Positions 32,435 to 40,198 of a DNA stretch of 64,000 nucleotides are shown in pieces. Below the pieces are notes generated by a model. It was not told the origin of the DNA and did not search any database. It was given only the letters and a program-made list of their open reading frames with translations. Source of the stretch: a bacterium. Its GTDB lineage: Bacteria > Actinomycetota > Acidimicrobiia > Spongiisociales > ZC4RG35. Within the stretch, counting starts at the first letter, position 1. Each line of letters begins with the position of its first letter. The stretch is from contig JAPPFD010000032.1 of the NCBI GenBank assembly GCA_028823995.1, positions 62,001 to 126,000 on the forward strand, read 5' to 3'. A program made the position numbers and the translations under genes.

Positions 32435-33319
32435 GTGCGATCGATCGATCTGGAGGGCCGACATCTCGATTTGAGATCAACCCTGGCGCCCTTGGGAAAG
32501 ATGGTCGCCCGTTTCACCGAGGGCGGATGGTGGCGGGCTGCCCGGACCCCCGATGGAGCGGTCACCGTGCAGGTGAGCCGGCCGGAGAGAGGACGGGTGC
32601 TGGTTAGGGCGTGGGGCGAAGGGACCGACTGGGTCTGTGAACGGGCCGAAAGCTGGGTGGGCCTGGGTGATGATCCCAGGAGGTTTGTCACCGACCATCC
32701 CTTGGTCAAGAGACTGCATCACTTGAACCCGGGATGGCGATTCGGGGCCACCGGCCTTGTCTCCGAGGGGCTGTGGGCGGCGATCTTCACCCAGAAGGTG
32801 ACCGGACGGGAAGCGGCCAGGAGCATGCGTGCCCTGATCCGGAAGTGGGGAGAACCGGCACCGGGTCCGCAGATGGGGGTGCGCCTCCTGCCGGATCCCC
32901 GAAAGCTGGCTTCGCTCGGCTATTACGACCTCCATCCCTTGGGGCTGGAGCGGAAGAGGGCGGTGACCCTCCTGAGGGCGGCCCAGTGGTACGACCGCAT
33001 CGAGAAGACCGCTGATCTTCCATCCGGGGAGGCTCGGCTGTTCCTGGAACGGTTACCTGGGATCGGCGAATGGACCTCGGCCAAGACCGTGGCTATCAGC
33101 CACGGGGACGCCGACGCGGTAGCGGTGGGGGATTACCACCTCAAGAATGTGGTGGCGTGGCATATGACGGGTCGCCCGCGGGGGACCGACGAGGAGATGA
33201 TGGCACTGCTGGAGCCGTTTCGCCCCCATCGGGGGCGGGTGGTGAGGCTGCTGGAGAAGGCGGGAAAGGCGCCACAGTTCGGACCGAGGATGCCATTGAG
33301 AGACTTCCGAAATCATTGA
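32435..33319 (+). CDS. DNA-3-methyladenine glycosylase-like HhH-GPD protein
   Basis: 294 residues from GTG 32435, the first possible start after livF. The C-terminal half is an HhH-GPD base-excision glycosylase domain: GLWAAIFTQKVTGREAARSMRALIRKWG, the hairpin LERLPGIGEWTSAKTVAISHG, and the catalytic aspartate in VAVGDYHLKNVV. The N-terminal half is an AlkA-like beta domain (VTVQVSRPERGRVLVRAWGEG). No Cys cluster follows, so it is AlkA-like and not MutY/EndoIII-like. It is expected to remove alkylated bases from DNA. No ribosome site is evident. Confidence 0.8.
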   Translation: MRSIDLEGRHLDLRSTLAPLGKMVARFTEGGWWRAARTPDGAVTVQVSRPERGRVLVRAWGEGTDWVCERAESWVGLGDDPRRFVTDHPLVKRLHHLNPGWRFGATGLVSEGLWAAIFTQKVTGREAARSMRALIRKWGEPAPGPQMGVRLLPDPRKLASLGYYDLHPLGLERKRAVTLLRAAQWYDRIEKTADLPSGEARLFLERLPGIGEWTSAKTVAISHGDADAVAVGDYHLKNVVAWHMTGRPRGTDEEMMALLEPFRPHRGRVVRLLEKAGKAPQFGPRMPLRDFRNH

Positions 33320-33371
33320 GCGGGGAACCTTCGGGCGCAGTCCGGTGGGGGGATTCCGTCGGCTTGTTTAG

Positions 33372-34697
33372 TCAGGAGGCCCCGTCGACGAAGGTGTTGA
33401 TCAATTCCCCGACTCTCTCCGGATCGGTCAGGGCAGCGTGGTTGGTGTGGGGTACCACCTCGAGCGAGACGTAGTGGCCGCCCGCCTGCAAGGCCTCGGC
33501 AAAGCGTTGGGAGTGGAGAGGGAATATCAACTCGTCTTCATCACCCGTGACCAGCAGGAAGGAGCGCTCCGGATACCGGTCGGCCAAGGTGAGGGGGTTG
33601 AGTTCTCTCCACTCCTCGGCTTGGTCCGGGGAGGCGCCGGTCAACAGGTAGAGGAACAGTTGCATGGCCATCAGGTCTCCCTGCTCGAGCAGGGATGCGA
33701 GGTTGGGTAGCTCTCCGACGAGGGCTTCGGCATCGAAGAAGTAGTCGGGGACGCCACCGTTCCACAGATCATCTAGGTCGTATGGTCCACCCAGCCCGAT
33801 CATGCCCGCAATCTCTCCAGAGGCATGGGGGCATCGTGGTGGAAGTGAGCGGTCGGTGAGGGTGGCAAGCGCGGCTAGGTGGGCTCCCGACGAGTAGCCC
33901 AGCAGCCAGACCGGAGGGGCAGGCAGGGTCAGATGGTCCGCCGCCAGGTGCGGCGCGGCCGCCGCCAGGCAGGCCACCTCGCCTGCCATGGAGGAGAGGC
34001 GGCGGAGCCGCAGGAGGGTTCGGTGTTCTCCGTTGATCGCCACCATCCCCCGGGAGGCGAGGTAGTGGGACAATTCCGAGAGTTGGGTGCGGTCACCGAT
34101 GCTCCAGCCTCTTCCGAAGGTGAGGGTGATGATGGGGTAATCGCCCGGCTGGGTGGGAGCATGAACGTCGGCGTACAGGCCGGGCATGAACTCCACGGTG
34201 GAGACCGAGACTTCGTGGAAGGTGGGGGCGCTGACAGTCTCGGATTCGGGAGCATGGGTGGTGGTCGTAGTTGTCGCGGCGGGGAGGGTGGTTGTGGCGG
34301 TGATCGGACCGGGGGCAGTAGTAGTTGTGGTGGTGTCCGGGAGAGTTGTGGTGGGAGCGGTTGTCGCGGTGGGGGCAGTAGTTGTGGTGGTCGTAGTGGC
34401 CGGGAGAGTTGTCGTGGTGGCGGTGAGCGGGGGGGATGTAGAGATGGTGGTCGTTCTCGTAGTCGCCGGTACGGCGGTGGTTGTGGTGGCGAGGGTGTTG
34501 TCCGGGGCGGCGGTGGAGGTGGGGCTGGAGGATGGAGGGGGAGAGGGTGGGTCCGGAGGAGTGATCGTCGTGGCTGAGGTGATCGAAGTGCTCGAGGCGG
34601 GAGGTTCGGCGAGGGTCTGCGTGTTCTCCGATCCGGTGACGCATGCTCCCAGGAGCAACGGGGCCATTACCACCCAAGCCGTCGGTTTTCTCGGCAT
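33372..34697 (-). CDS. Alpha/beta hydrolase lipoprotein with Thr-rich linker
   Basis: About 441 residues from ATG 34697, giving MPRKPTAWVVMAPLLLGACVTGS with lipobox LLGAC. A Thr/Pro-rich low-complexity linker of about 120 residues (runs of TTTTTT) leads to an alpha/beta hydrolase domain. This has a nucleophile serine in GYSSGAHLAAL, a later aspartate in VTGDEDELIFP and histidine in VPHTNHAALTD. It resembles BD-FAE/carboxylesterase proteins acting outside the membrane. The frame is open upstream but that part opposes the next gene. It is divergent from the plus-strand hydrolase at 34774. Confidence 0.8.
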   Translation of the reverse strand: MPRKPTAWVVMAPLLLGACVTGSENTQTLAEPPASSTSITSATTITPPDPPSPPPSSSPTSTAAPDNTLATTTTAVPATTRTTTISTSPPLTATTTTLPATTTTTTTAPTATTAPTTTLPDTTTTTTAPGPITATTTLPAATTTTTTHAPESETVSAPTFHEVSVSTVEFMPGLYADVHAPTQPGDYPIITLTFGRGWSIGDRTQLSELSHYLASRGMVAINGEHRTLLRLRRLSSMAGEVACLAAAAPHLAADHLTLPAPPVWLLGYSSGAHLAALATLTDRSLPPRCPHASGEIAGMIGLGGPYDLDDLWNGGVPDYFFDAEALVGELPNLASLLEQGDLMAMQLFLYLLTGASPDQAEEWRELNPLTLADRYPERSFLLVTGDEDELIFPLHSQRFAEALQAGGHYVSLEVVPHTNHAALTDPERVGELINTFVDGAS

Positions 34698-34773
34698 TTG
34701 TCCGGAGCGTAGAACTGTTCGGGAGCAATGTTGCCGGGCTATTCGTGAGGGTTCCCCCGGTAGCCTTGGATGG

Positions 34774-35460
34774 ATGGAGTTGGCCGCCGTCCGGGTGAAA
34801 TGGGCTCCCGGAAAGTGGACCACCTTGTGGCCGGCGGGTGACCCGGGCTCAAGGCACACCCTGATTCTGGCCCACGGCGCCGGGGCCGGCGCCAGCCATC
34901 CCCTGGTGGCCGGACTCCGGGACCAACTGGTTGCAGCCGGAGCGTTTTGCGTCACCTTCAATTACCCGTATACCGAGGAGGGTCGCCGCCGTCCCGATCG
35001 GATCGACCGGCTCTTGGCCTGCCACCGCGCGGTCGCCGACTGGGTTAGGGGCGAGATGTGCGAGACGCCGGTTTTGGCGGGCCGCTCCATGGGCGGTCGT
35101 ATGGGTACTTACCTGGCTGCCGACGGCGACCCGGTCCGGGCCTTGGTGCTCTACGCCTATCCCCTCCATCCGCCCCGCCGACCCGACCGGCTCCGCTCCG
35201 AGCACCTGAGCCGCATATCGGTTCCCATGCTGTTCTTCAGGGGTAGTCGGGACGCCTTTGCCACTTCCGAACTGTTCGACCGGGAGGTGAGGACCCTCAG
35301 ATCGGCTACGGTGGTCGACCTGGAAGGGCTGGACCACTCTTTTCGCGGTCGGGGCCACCGGGCCGACGAAGTGAATCGGCGCCTGGCCGAGATGACCGTC
35401 GCCTGGCTGGAGACTCTCGGTCCGGACGGCTTTGGAAAAAGCGCCCGGTCCGGGGCATAA
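34774..35460 (+). CDS. Alpha/beta hydrolase, KANL3/TEX30-like
   Basis: 228 residues from ATG 34774. The KANL3/TEX30-type alpha/beta hydrolase pattern is clear: ILAHGAGAGASHPLVAGLRDQL, FNYPYTEEGRRRPDR, nucleophile serine in AGRSMGGRMGTYLA, aspartate in FFRGSRDAFA and histidine in GLDHSF. Bacterial members are cytosolic and of unknown substrate. The reading frame is open for 590 bases upstream, but that part is antisense to the Thr-rich linker of the neighbouring gene and is not expected to be translated. Confidence 0.8.
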   Translation: MELAAVRVKWAPGKWTTLWPAGDPGSRHTLILAHGAGAGASHPLVAGLRDQLVAAGAFCVTFNYPYTEEGRRRPDRIDRLLACHRAVADWVRGEMCETPVLAGRSMGGRMGTYLAADGDPVRALVLYAYPLHPPRRPDRLRSEHLSRISVPMLFFRGSRDAFATSELFDREVRTLRSATVVDLEGLDHSFRGRGHRADEVNRRLAEMTVAWLETLGPDGFGKSARSGA

Positions 35461-35495
35461 TTGCCTTTCCCCGAACAGGTATGGAGAAGACCCCC

Positions 35496-35798
35496 ATGGA
35501 ATCTCACACTCTTGCAGCCGTGCTGGGCCGCACCACCGGCAGCAGGGAGTCGCGTCGCATCATCCGCGCCGGCAGGGTTCCGGCCATCATATACGGAAGC
35601 GATGAGGATTCGGTGCTGTTGACGCTCGATTCCCAAGAGTTCGAGCGGTTCTTGCGCACCACCCGGCCGGGGGAGAGGGAGGTCTCCCTCCAGTTCGATG
35701 ACGGTAGCCGGATGGTGGTCACCCCGCATCAAGTGGACCGGCATCCTTTTCGCGACTACGTTCGGCATGTGGACTTCATGCGGGTCACGGCTTCCTGA
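35496..35798 (+). CDS. rplY: Ribosomal protein bL25-like, short form
   Basis: 100 residues from ATG 35496 behind GGAGAAG (35484-35490). The text follows the bL25 N-terminal domain that binds 5S rRNA: LAAVLGRTTGSRESRRIIRAGRVPAIIYG, then LLTLDSQEFERFLRT, and the closing VTPHQVDRHPFRDYVRHVDFMRV. The C-terminal TL5/CTC domain common in actinobacteria is missing. pth follows 69 bases later, the usual neighbour of the bL25/CTC gene, which supports the call. Confidence 0.85.
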   Translation: MESHTLAAVLGRTTGSRESRRIIRAGRVPAIIYGSDEDSVLLTLDSQEFERFLRTTRPGEREVSLQFDDGSRMVVTPHQVDRHPFRDYVRHVDFMRVTAS

Positions 35799-35867
35799 CC
35801 CACCGGGGAACGGCGCCGTCCCACGTTACGAATCGGCGCTCCCAAGAGGGAGGAGACGGGGGAGTGC

Positions 35868-36446
35868 ATGCAGATAATCGTCGGCCTTCGCAATCCCGGC
35901 AAGGCGTACGAGGCAACCCGTCACAACGTGGGCGCGGAGGCGGTCACCGCCCTCGGCATTTCCCACGGGGCCTCCTGGCGAAGGAGACCGCTGCGCTCCC
36001 GCTGCGAGACCGCCACGTTGAGAATCGGCGGTCGGCGAGTGCTGCTGGGGATGCCGCTGCGGATGATGAACGTCTCCGGTGGGCCGGTCAGCTACCTCGT
36101 GCGCTACAACCGCGCCGCGACCGAAGACGTGTTAGTCATCCACGACGACATCGACCTGCCCTTCGGGAGGCTCCGGTTCCGTCCCGGCGGGAGCGCCGGT
36201 GGTCACAACGGCGTCAAGTCGGTGGCCAGAGCGCTGGGGTCCGAAGGATTCTGGCGGCTCAAGATCGGAGTGGGACGGCCACCGTCCGGCATGGACCCCG
36301 CCGCCTATGTGTTGAAGCCGTTTCGCCGCACCGAGCGCGACGTCATCGACCAAGCAGTCGAGAAGTCGGCTGAATTGGCAGAACTATGGGTCGAGAACCC
36401 TCTAGCCGCCCGCCAAACCGCCGGAGAATGGCGTCCTTTAGCCTGA
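35868..36446 (+). CDS. pth: Peptidyl-tRNA hydrolase
   Basis: 192 residues. It cleaves the ester bond of peptidyl-tRNA released from stalled ribosomes. The expected active-site residues are present: Asn in GLRNPGKAY, catalytic His in ATRHNVGAE, Asn in RMMNVSG, Asp in IHDDIDLPFG, and the GGSAGGHNGVKS loop. Length is typical. It is convergent with the SLH fragment at 36509, with an inverted repeat between them. Confidence 0.94.
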   Translation: MQIIVGLRNPGKAYEATRHNVGAEAVTALGISHGASWRRRPLRSRCETATLRIGGRRVLLGMPLRMMNVSGGPVSYLVRYNRAATEDVLVIHDDIDLPFGRLRFRPGGSAGGHNGVKSVARALGSEGFWRLKIGVGRPPSGMDPAAYVLKPFRRTERDVIDQAVEKSAELAELWVENPLAARQTAGEWRPLA

Positions 36447-36447
36447 A

Positions 36448-36505
36448 CAACGGATCTGACCGACGGCGTCCCATGAGAGTTGAATCGGGCTTGTCTGATC
36501 CGTTG
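36448..36505. terminator. Inverted repeat between convergent genes
   Basis: CAACGGATC (36448-36456) is perfectly complementary to GATCCGTTG (36497-36505). The loop is 40 bases long and may fold further. Lying right after the pth stop and right after the SLH fragment's end on the other strand, it is a candidate bidirectional terminator, without T tracts. Confidence 0.4.
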
Positions 36506-36508
36506 CCC

Positions 36509-37115
36509 TCAGCTGTCTCCAGTGGTCGGCGCAACCGGCTCTCTGGAAGATGGGCAGATGGCCGGTGCAAAGGTGCGGCACATGAATAGCATGGTCTCTT
36601 CCCTCGAAGGAGTGGATCGGAAACCGAATGTATTGGTTGCCGTGCCGCCCGTTATTCCCTGGCTGTAGGCCCAACCTATAGGCGCTTGGTACCAAGCGTC
36701 CGAGTTGGTGGGAACGTCGTCATAGTGGTCTGTGCCCAGAGTGCCGGTGTCTGGTGTTCCTTCCGCACGGTAGAGGAATGCCATGGTCTGTTCTCTGGTG
36801 ACGGTCTGGCCCATGCCGAAAAGGCCGTTCCCGACTCCGCTGGTGATGCCGTTCTCGAAAGCCCAGCCGATCGTGGTGTTCGCCCAGTGATCGTCCGGAA
36901 CGTCGGCGAAGTAGGCGCTACCGTTGTACTGGTCACTTCGGCACTCATCGGGTGCGTAAGCCCGGCACAGGAAAGTTATCATTTCTTCTCGTTTCAAACC
37001 TGACCGAACGCCGAACCGGCCTTCGCCGACACCGGCCGTTATCTCTGATGATTGAGCCCAACGTACTGGGACATAAAAGAAATCGCCGTAGGGTACGTCG
37101 GCAAAAACCGGATAG
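36509..37115 (-). pseudogene. SLH-repeat part of a frameshifted protease-SLH gene
   Basis: This is the downstream half of the gene starting at 38432. If one base is removed from the run of eight G at 37125-37132, the protease frame continues into YPVFADVPYGDFFYVPVRWAQ, then TAGVGEGRFG, and joins KREEMITFLCRAYAP. Two further SLH units follow (YFADVPDDHWANTTIGWAFENG, YDDVPTNSDAWYQAPIGWAYSQG) and the chain ends at 36509. As given, the reading frame is broken, so this half could be made only after slippage or an internal start at 36997. It may be sequencing error, phase variation or decay. Confidence 0.75.
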
Positions 37116-38432
37116 TCATCGCCTGGGGGGGGCTATTTCGATTATGAAAGTGTCCCCGTACCGTTCGATCACATTGAGTTCGTATCTGTCCGGATCCGTT
37201 TCGCTCTCTCCCCAGTAAACACCTTCACCTAGACCCCGAACATGGAGTACCGGGTCATCTTTTCCTGAGAGGGCCGGTTTTGTTCTTCTCCGTGAACCCC
37301 AACAGGCATCAACGTAGGGGTTGTCGCACTCAGAGGCAGATTGATCGATTCGATAAATCTCGACGCCTTCTTTTTGAATGAGGGAATCGTATGACTTCTG
37401 CACGCGAACCCCCATGGATTCGAAAACTCCTGTGGACCATTTCATGATCACCATCTGAGTACCGGGCGAACCGACAGGGCCTATTGCATGTAGCGACAAA
37501 TCATCCCAGGGATAAAACTCGACTTGATCGGATTGAATCCAGCCAGCCGCGTAGCGATTCAACGCATGAGTCCCCGCCAGTACCCTTCCGCTGACAGTTA
37601 CTCGGTTATCTTTATACGTTGCGGTTGGCCCATCGCTCATCACATCCATGGGATTGTCGTATTCGTCTATAGTGCCATCCTCACGCATCGTCGTACCGGT
37701 AAAGGAATGCGGCCAACTGAGCGTATGCCCGATCTCATGAGCCACGGTGCCAATCACATCTAGAGCATCAAGGGCATCAAGCGAACCTATGCCGTCCTCG
37801 ATAGAAGACAGACCGATCGGGGTCCACCGAACTCCTACGGTCGTAAACCAACCCATCCAAACCCACCGCTGGTTCTCAGGGTAAAAATCGCACCACAGCC
37901 AATGGGAAGCAACATCATCCCAACACGAAGAACCGGGCCCACCCTGAGACAAGACACCGGCAGCATCCGCAACATGCAGATCCGCAACATGCAGAGTCGA
38001 GACGACAATAGCGGCATGGTTCCCACCCGTCGACCGACTGCTGACCGAATCCAAACAACCTTGCTGACTGTTGGCTCGAACAGACCCACCGGGAACGAAC
38101 GACAAGGCATATCGTCCCTCTGAAAGCCACGAATAATACGGAGGTAGCTCAGAATTCAGCAGTCCCGTTACGTTCTCAGGCGTCAGGTCAAGGGAACCAT
38201 GAACCCCGGCGCACACCCACACTTCGAACCGGTCAGGCGCGGTTCCTCGAGACGACGTGAGTCCATAGTGAGCCACCAGTCCCAGCGGGTCGGCCGCATA
38301 GGGATCGGGATCGGCCGACTGCAAAACCACACGGTCGGTTAGTGATAGAGCACTTGCGGGAGTAGGCAAGATAGCTATCGACAAGCCAGTTAGGACCACT
38401 AGCCCCCGTAATGCGGTCTGGAAGTTTCTCAT
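37116..38432 (-). CDS. Secreted metalloprotease-like protein, truncated by a frameshift before its SLH repeats
   Basis: 438 residues as it stands, from ATG 38432. A signal peptide (LRGLVVLTGLSIAILPTPASA) is followed by a domain homologous to those of the protein at 6687: DPLGLVAHYGLTSS, PPYYSWLSEGRYALSF, zincin motif HEIGHTLSWPHS, YDNPMDVMSDG, ALNRYAAGWI, QKEGVEIYRIDQS. The chain stops at TGA (37116-37118), 6 bases past a G8/C8 tract. Restoring the frame adds three SLH units. No ribosome site is seen before the ATG. GC content is lower than in neighbouring genes, as for the homologue at 6687. Confidence 0.75.
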   Translation of the reverse strand: MRNFQTALRGLVVLTGLSIAILPTPASALSLTDRVVLQSADPDPYAADPLGLVAHYGLTSSRGTAPDRFEVWVCAGVHGSLDLTPENVTGLLNSELPPYYSWLSEGRYALSFVPGGSVRANSQQGCLDSVSSRSTGGNHAAIVVSTLHVADLHVADAAGVLSQGGPGSSCWDDVASHWLWCDFYPENQRWVWMGWFTTVGVRWTPIGLSSIEDGIGSLDALDALDVIGTVAHEIGHTLSWPHSFTGTTMREDGTIDEYDNPMDVMSDGPTATYKDNRVTVSGRVLAGTHALNRYAAGWIQSDQVEFYPWDDLSLHAIGPVGSPGTQMVIMKWSTGVFESMGVRVQKSYDSLIQKEGVEIYRIDQSASECDNPYVDACWGSRRRTKPALSGKDDPVLHVRGLGEGVYWGESETDPDRYELNVIERYGDTFIIEIAPPRR

Positions 38433-38636
38433 CCACGGAAGGAGATCGTAGTTGAGGGTGAACACAGGTGGCCCAATGCTACACGCAGGGTTTGGGTCCG
38501 CACCGCAAAGGTAGATTATTGGCGACGCTCGGCACAACGGGATCGGCCTGGAAGGCCGGAGGGGGCGGTACAGGGGTAGAATCGGCGGGCAATCGCAAGC
38601 GGACGATCGAGGAGACGACCGATCACCATTCCCGAC

Positions 38637-39176
38637 ATGATGGCTGTTGCCCGGGTGCTGCTGGTGCCGGCGATCATCGCTCTGATCAGGGCGCAGGACC
38701 GGCTGGAGCATGCCTACGGCTACGCGTTCGCGTTGTTCCTGGTGGCGGCATTCACCGACTTCCTGGACGGATACCTGGCGCGCCGGATGAAGAGCGAGTC
38801 GGTGCTGGGCAGCTTTCTCGACACTACGGCCGACAAACTGCTGGTGACGGCTACCCTGCTGGCACTGGTCTCGGTGTCCCGAGTGTCGGTCTGGGCCGCC
38901 CTGGCGATCATGATGAGGGAGTTTGTGGTGATGGCCCTCCGAGGGGTGGTGGCGGTGAAGGGAGGGCTCATCAAGCCCTCTGCATGGGGGAAGATAAAGA
39001 CAACGGCCCAGTTCGCGGTTATCGCACTGGCCATGATGCGCCTGCCAGAGCCATGGGGTCCGCTCTATCTTGACCAGTGGGCCATGTGGGTGGCCGTCAT
39101 CCTCACTATCGCCTCGGGCTGGCAGTACCTCACCGCCTATTGGAACACCGTCTTCTCAGAGAGACCCGTATCCTGA
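38637..39176 (+). CDS. pgsA: CDP-diacylglycerol-glycerol-3-phosphate 3-phosphatidyltransferase-like protein
   Basis: 179 residues from the first ATG. An integral membrane CDP-alcohol phosphatidyltransferase with the full signature D-x2-D-G-x2-A-R-x8-G-x3-D-x3-D in DFLDGYLARRMKSESVLGSFLDTTADK. It makes phosphatidylglycerol phosphate in the membrane. The frame just upstream of the ATG reads ITIPD, which resembles the normal PgsA beginning (TIPN-x-T-x-x-R), and an AGGAG at 38610-38614 is 7 bases before an ATC codon. The true start may therefore be a non-AUG codon at 38622 or 38628. Confidence 0.88.
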   Translation: MMAVARVLLVPAIIALIRAQDRLEHAYGYAFALFLVAAFTDFLDGYLARRMKSESVLGSFLDTTADKLLVTATLLALVSVSRVSVWAALAIMMREFVVMALRGVVAVKGGLIKPSAWGKIKTTAQFAVIALAMMRLPEPWGPLYLDQWAMWVAVILTIASGWQYLTAYWNTVFSERPVS

Positions 39177-39194
39177 ACACCCGGTGACCAGACC

Positions 39195-40175
39195 ATGACC
39201 ACCCTTATCACCGGCGCCACGGGGATTGTGGGAGGAGCGATGCTGCGCCACCTCTCCCGTCAGGGCGATCAGCCACGCGCCTTGGTGCGGTCCGAGGAAG
39301 GCGCCGCCCAGGTGTCCAGGAACGGGGCGGCGCCGGTCTACGGCGACATCACCGATCCCGAGACGCTGGCGCCCGCCATGGATGGAGTGGACCTTCTCTA
39401 CCACGTGGCCGGGCTCAATGTCACCTGTCCCCGGCGGCCGGAAGAACTGATAGAGGTGAACGTGAACGGGTCGGTGAACGTCATGCGGGCGGCCCGCAGG
39501 GCGGGGGTGCGTCGCGTGGTGTACACCTCCTCGGCGATGGTGATGGGCGAACGCAAGGGGGAAGTCGGAAACGAGGAGACCACCCACCGGGGGAGCTATC
39601 TCTCCCACTACGGCCGCTCCAAACACCTGGCGGAGCAGGCGGTGGTCGCCGAAGCGGGAGACCTGGAGTTGGTGATCGTCAATCCCTCCTCGGTCCAGGG
39701 ACCGGGCCGAAAGACCGGAACGGGAAAGTTGCTCCTCGACGTGGTCAACGGCCGCCTTCCTGTCATGATGGACACCTGGGTGAGCATTGTCGACATCGAC
39801 GACTGCGCCCGCGGGCATCTGCTGGCCGCCTCCCGGGGTGAGCCGGGCCGTCGTTACCTTCTCAACTCCTTCACCCTGCGGATCCGGGAGGCGGTGGAGA
39901 TCCTGGGACAGCAGGTGGGCCGGCAGATCAAGATGAGGTACCTGCCATGGCCGGTGGCCTACGTGGCGGGAGCGGGAATAGAGGGAGCCTGGCGAATGCT
40001 GGGTAAACACCCGCCCTTCTGCCGGGAGACAGTCCGGATCATCGGCCACGGCCACCGCTACGACGGGGGGCGGGCGGTCCGGGAACTGGGGATGTCCTAC
40101 ATCGGACCGGAGGAGTTCCTGACCAAGCTCGTGGCATGGTACAAAGAAGAAGGGCTGATCACCCCGACCCCGTAG
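39195..40175 (+). CDS. NAD-dependent epimerase/dehydratase (extended SDR)
   Basis: 326 residues. The N-terminal Rossmann motif is TGATGIVGGAM, with DITDPETLAPAMDGVDLLYHVAGLN. The active-site pair is YTSSAMVMGE and YGRSK (Tyr and Lys of YxxxK), with NPSSVQGPG after it. It is an extended short-chain dehydrogenase of the sugar-epimerase / dihydroflavonol-reductase type; substrate unknown. It sits between pgsA and mfd on the same strand, 19 bases after pgsA. Confidence 0.85.
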   Translation: MTTLITGATGIVGGAMLRHLSRQGDQPRALVRSEEGAAQVSRNGAAPVYGDITDPETLAPAMDGVDLLYHVAGLNVTCPRRPEELIEVNVNGSVNVMRAARRAGVRRVVYTSSAMVMGERKGEVGNEETTHRGSYLSHYGRSKHLAEQAVVAEAGDLELVIVNPSSVQGPGRKTGTGKLLLDVVNGRLPVMMDTWVSIVDIDDCARGHLLAASRGEPGRRYLLNSFTLRIREAVEILGQQVGRQIKMRYLPWPVAYVAGAGIEGAWRMLGKHPPFCRETVRIIGHGHRYDGGRAVRELGMSYIGPEEFLTKLVAWYKEEGLITPTP

Positions 40176-40198
40176 ACCTCCAACCTACCTAACATTCC

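Noticed and set aside
34186-34773. Long N-terminal extension of the KANL3/TEX30-like hydrolase frame
   Set aside because: It is Val/Gly-rich text from the antisense of the Thr-rich linker of the neighbouring lipoprotein. A standard start at 34774 fits the family.
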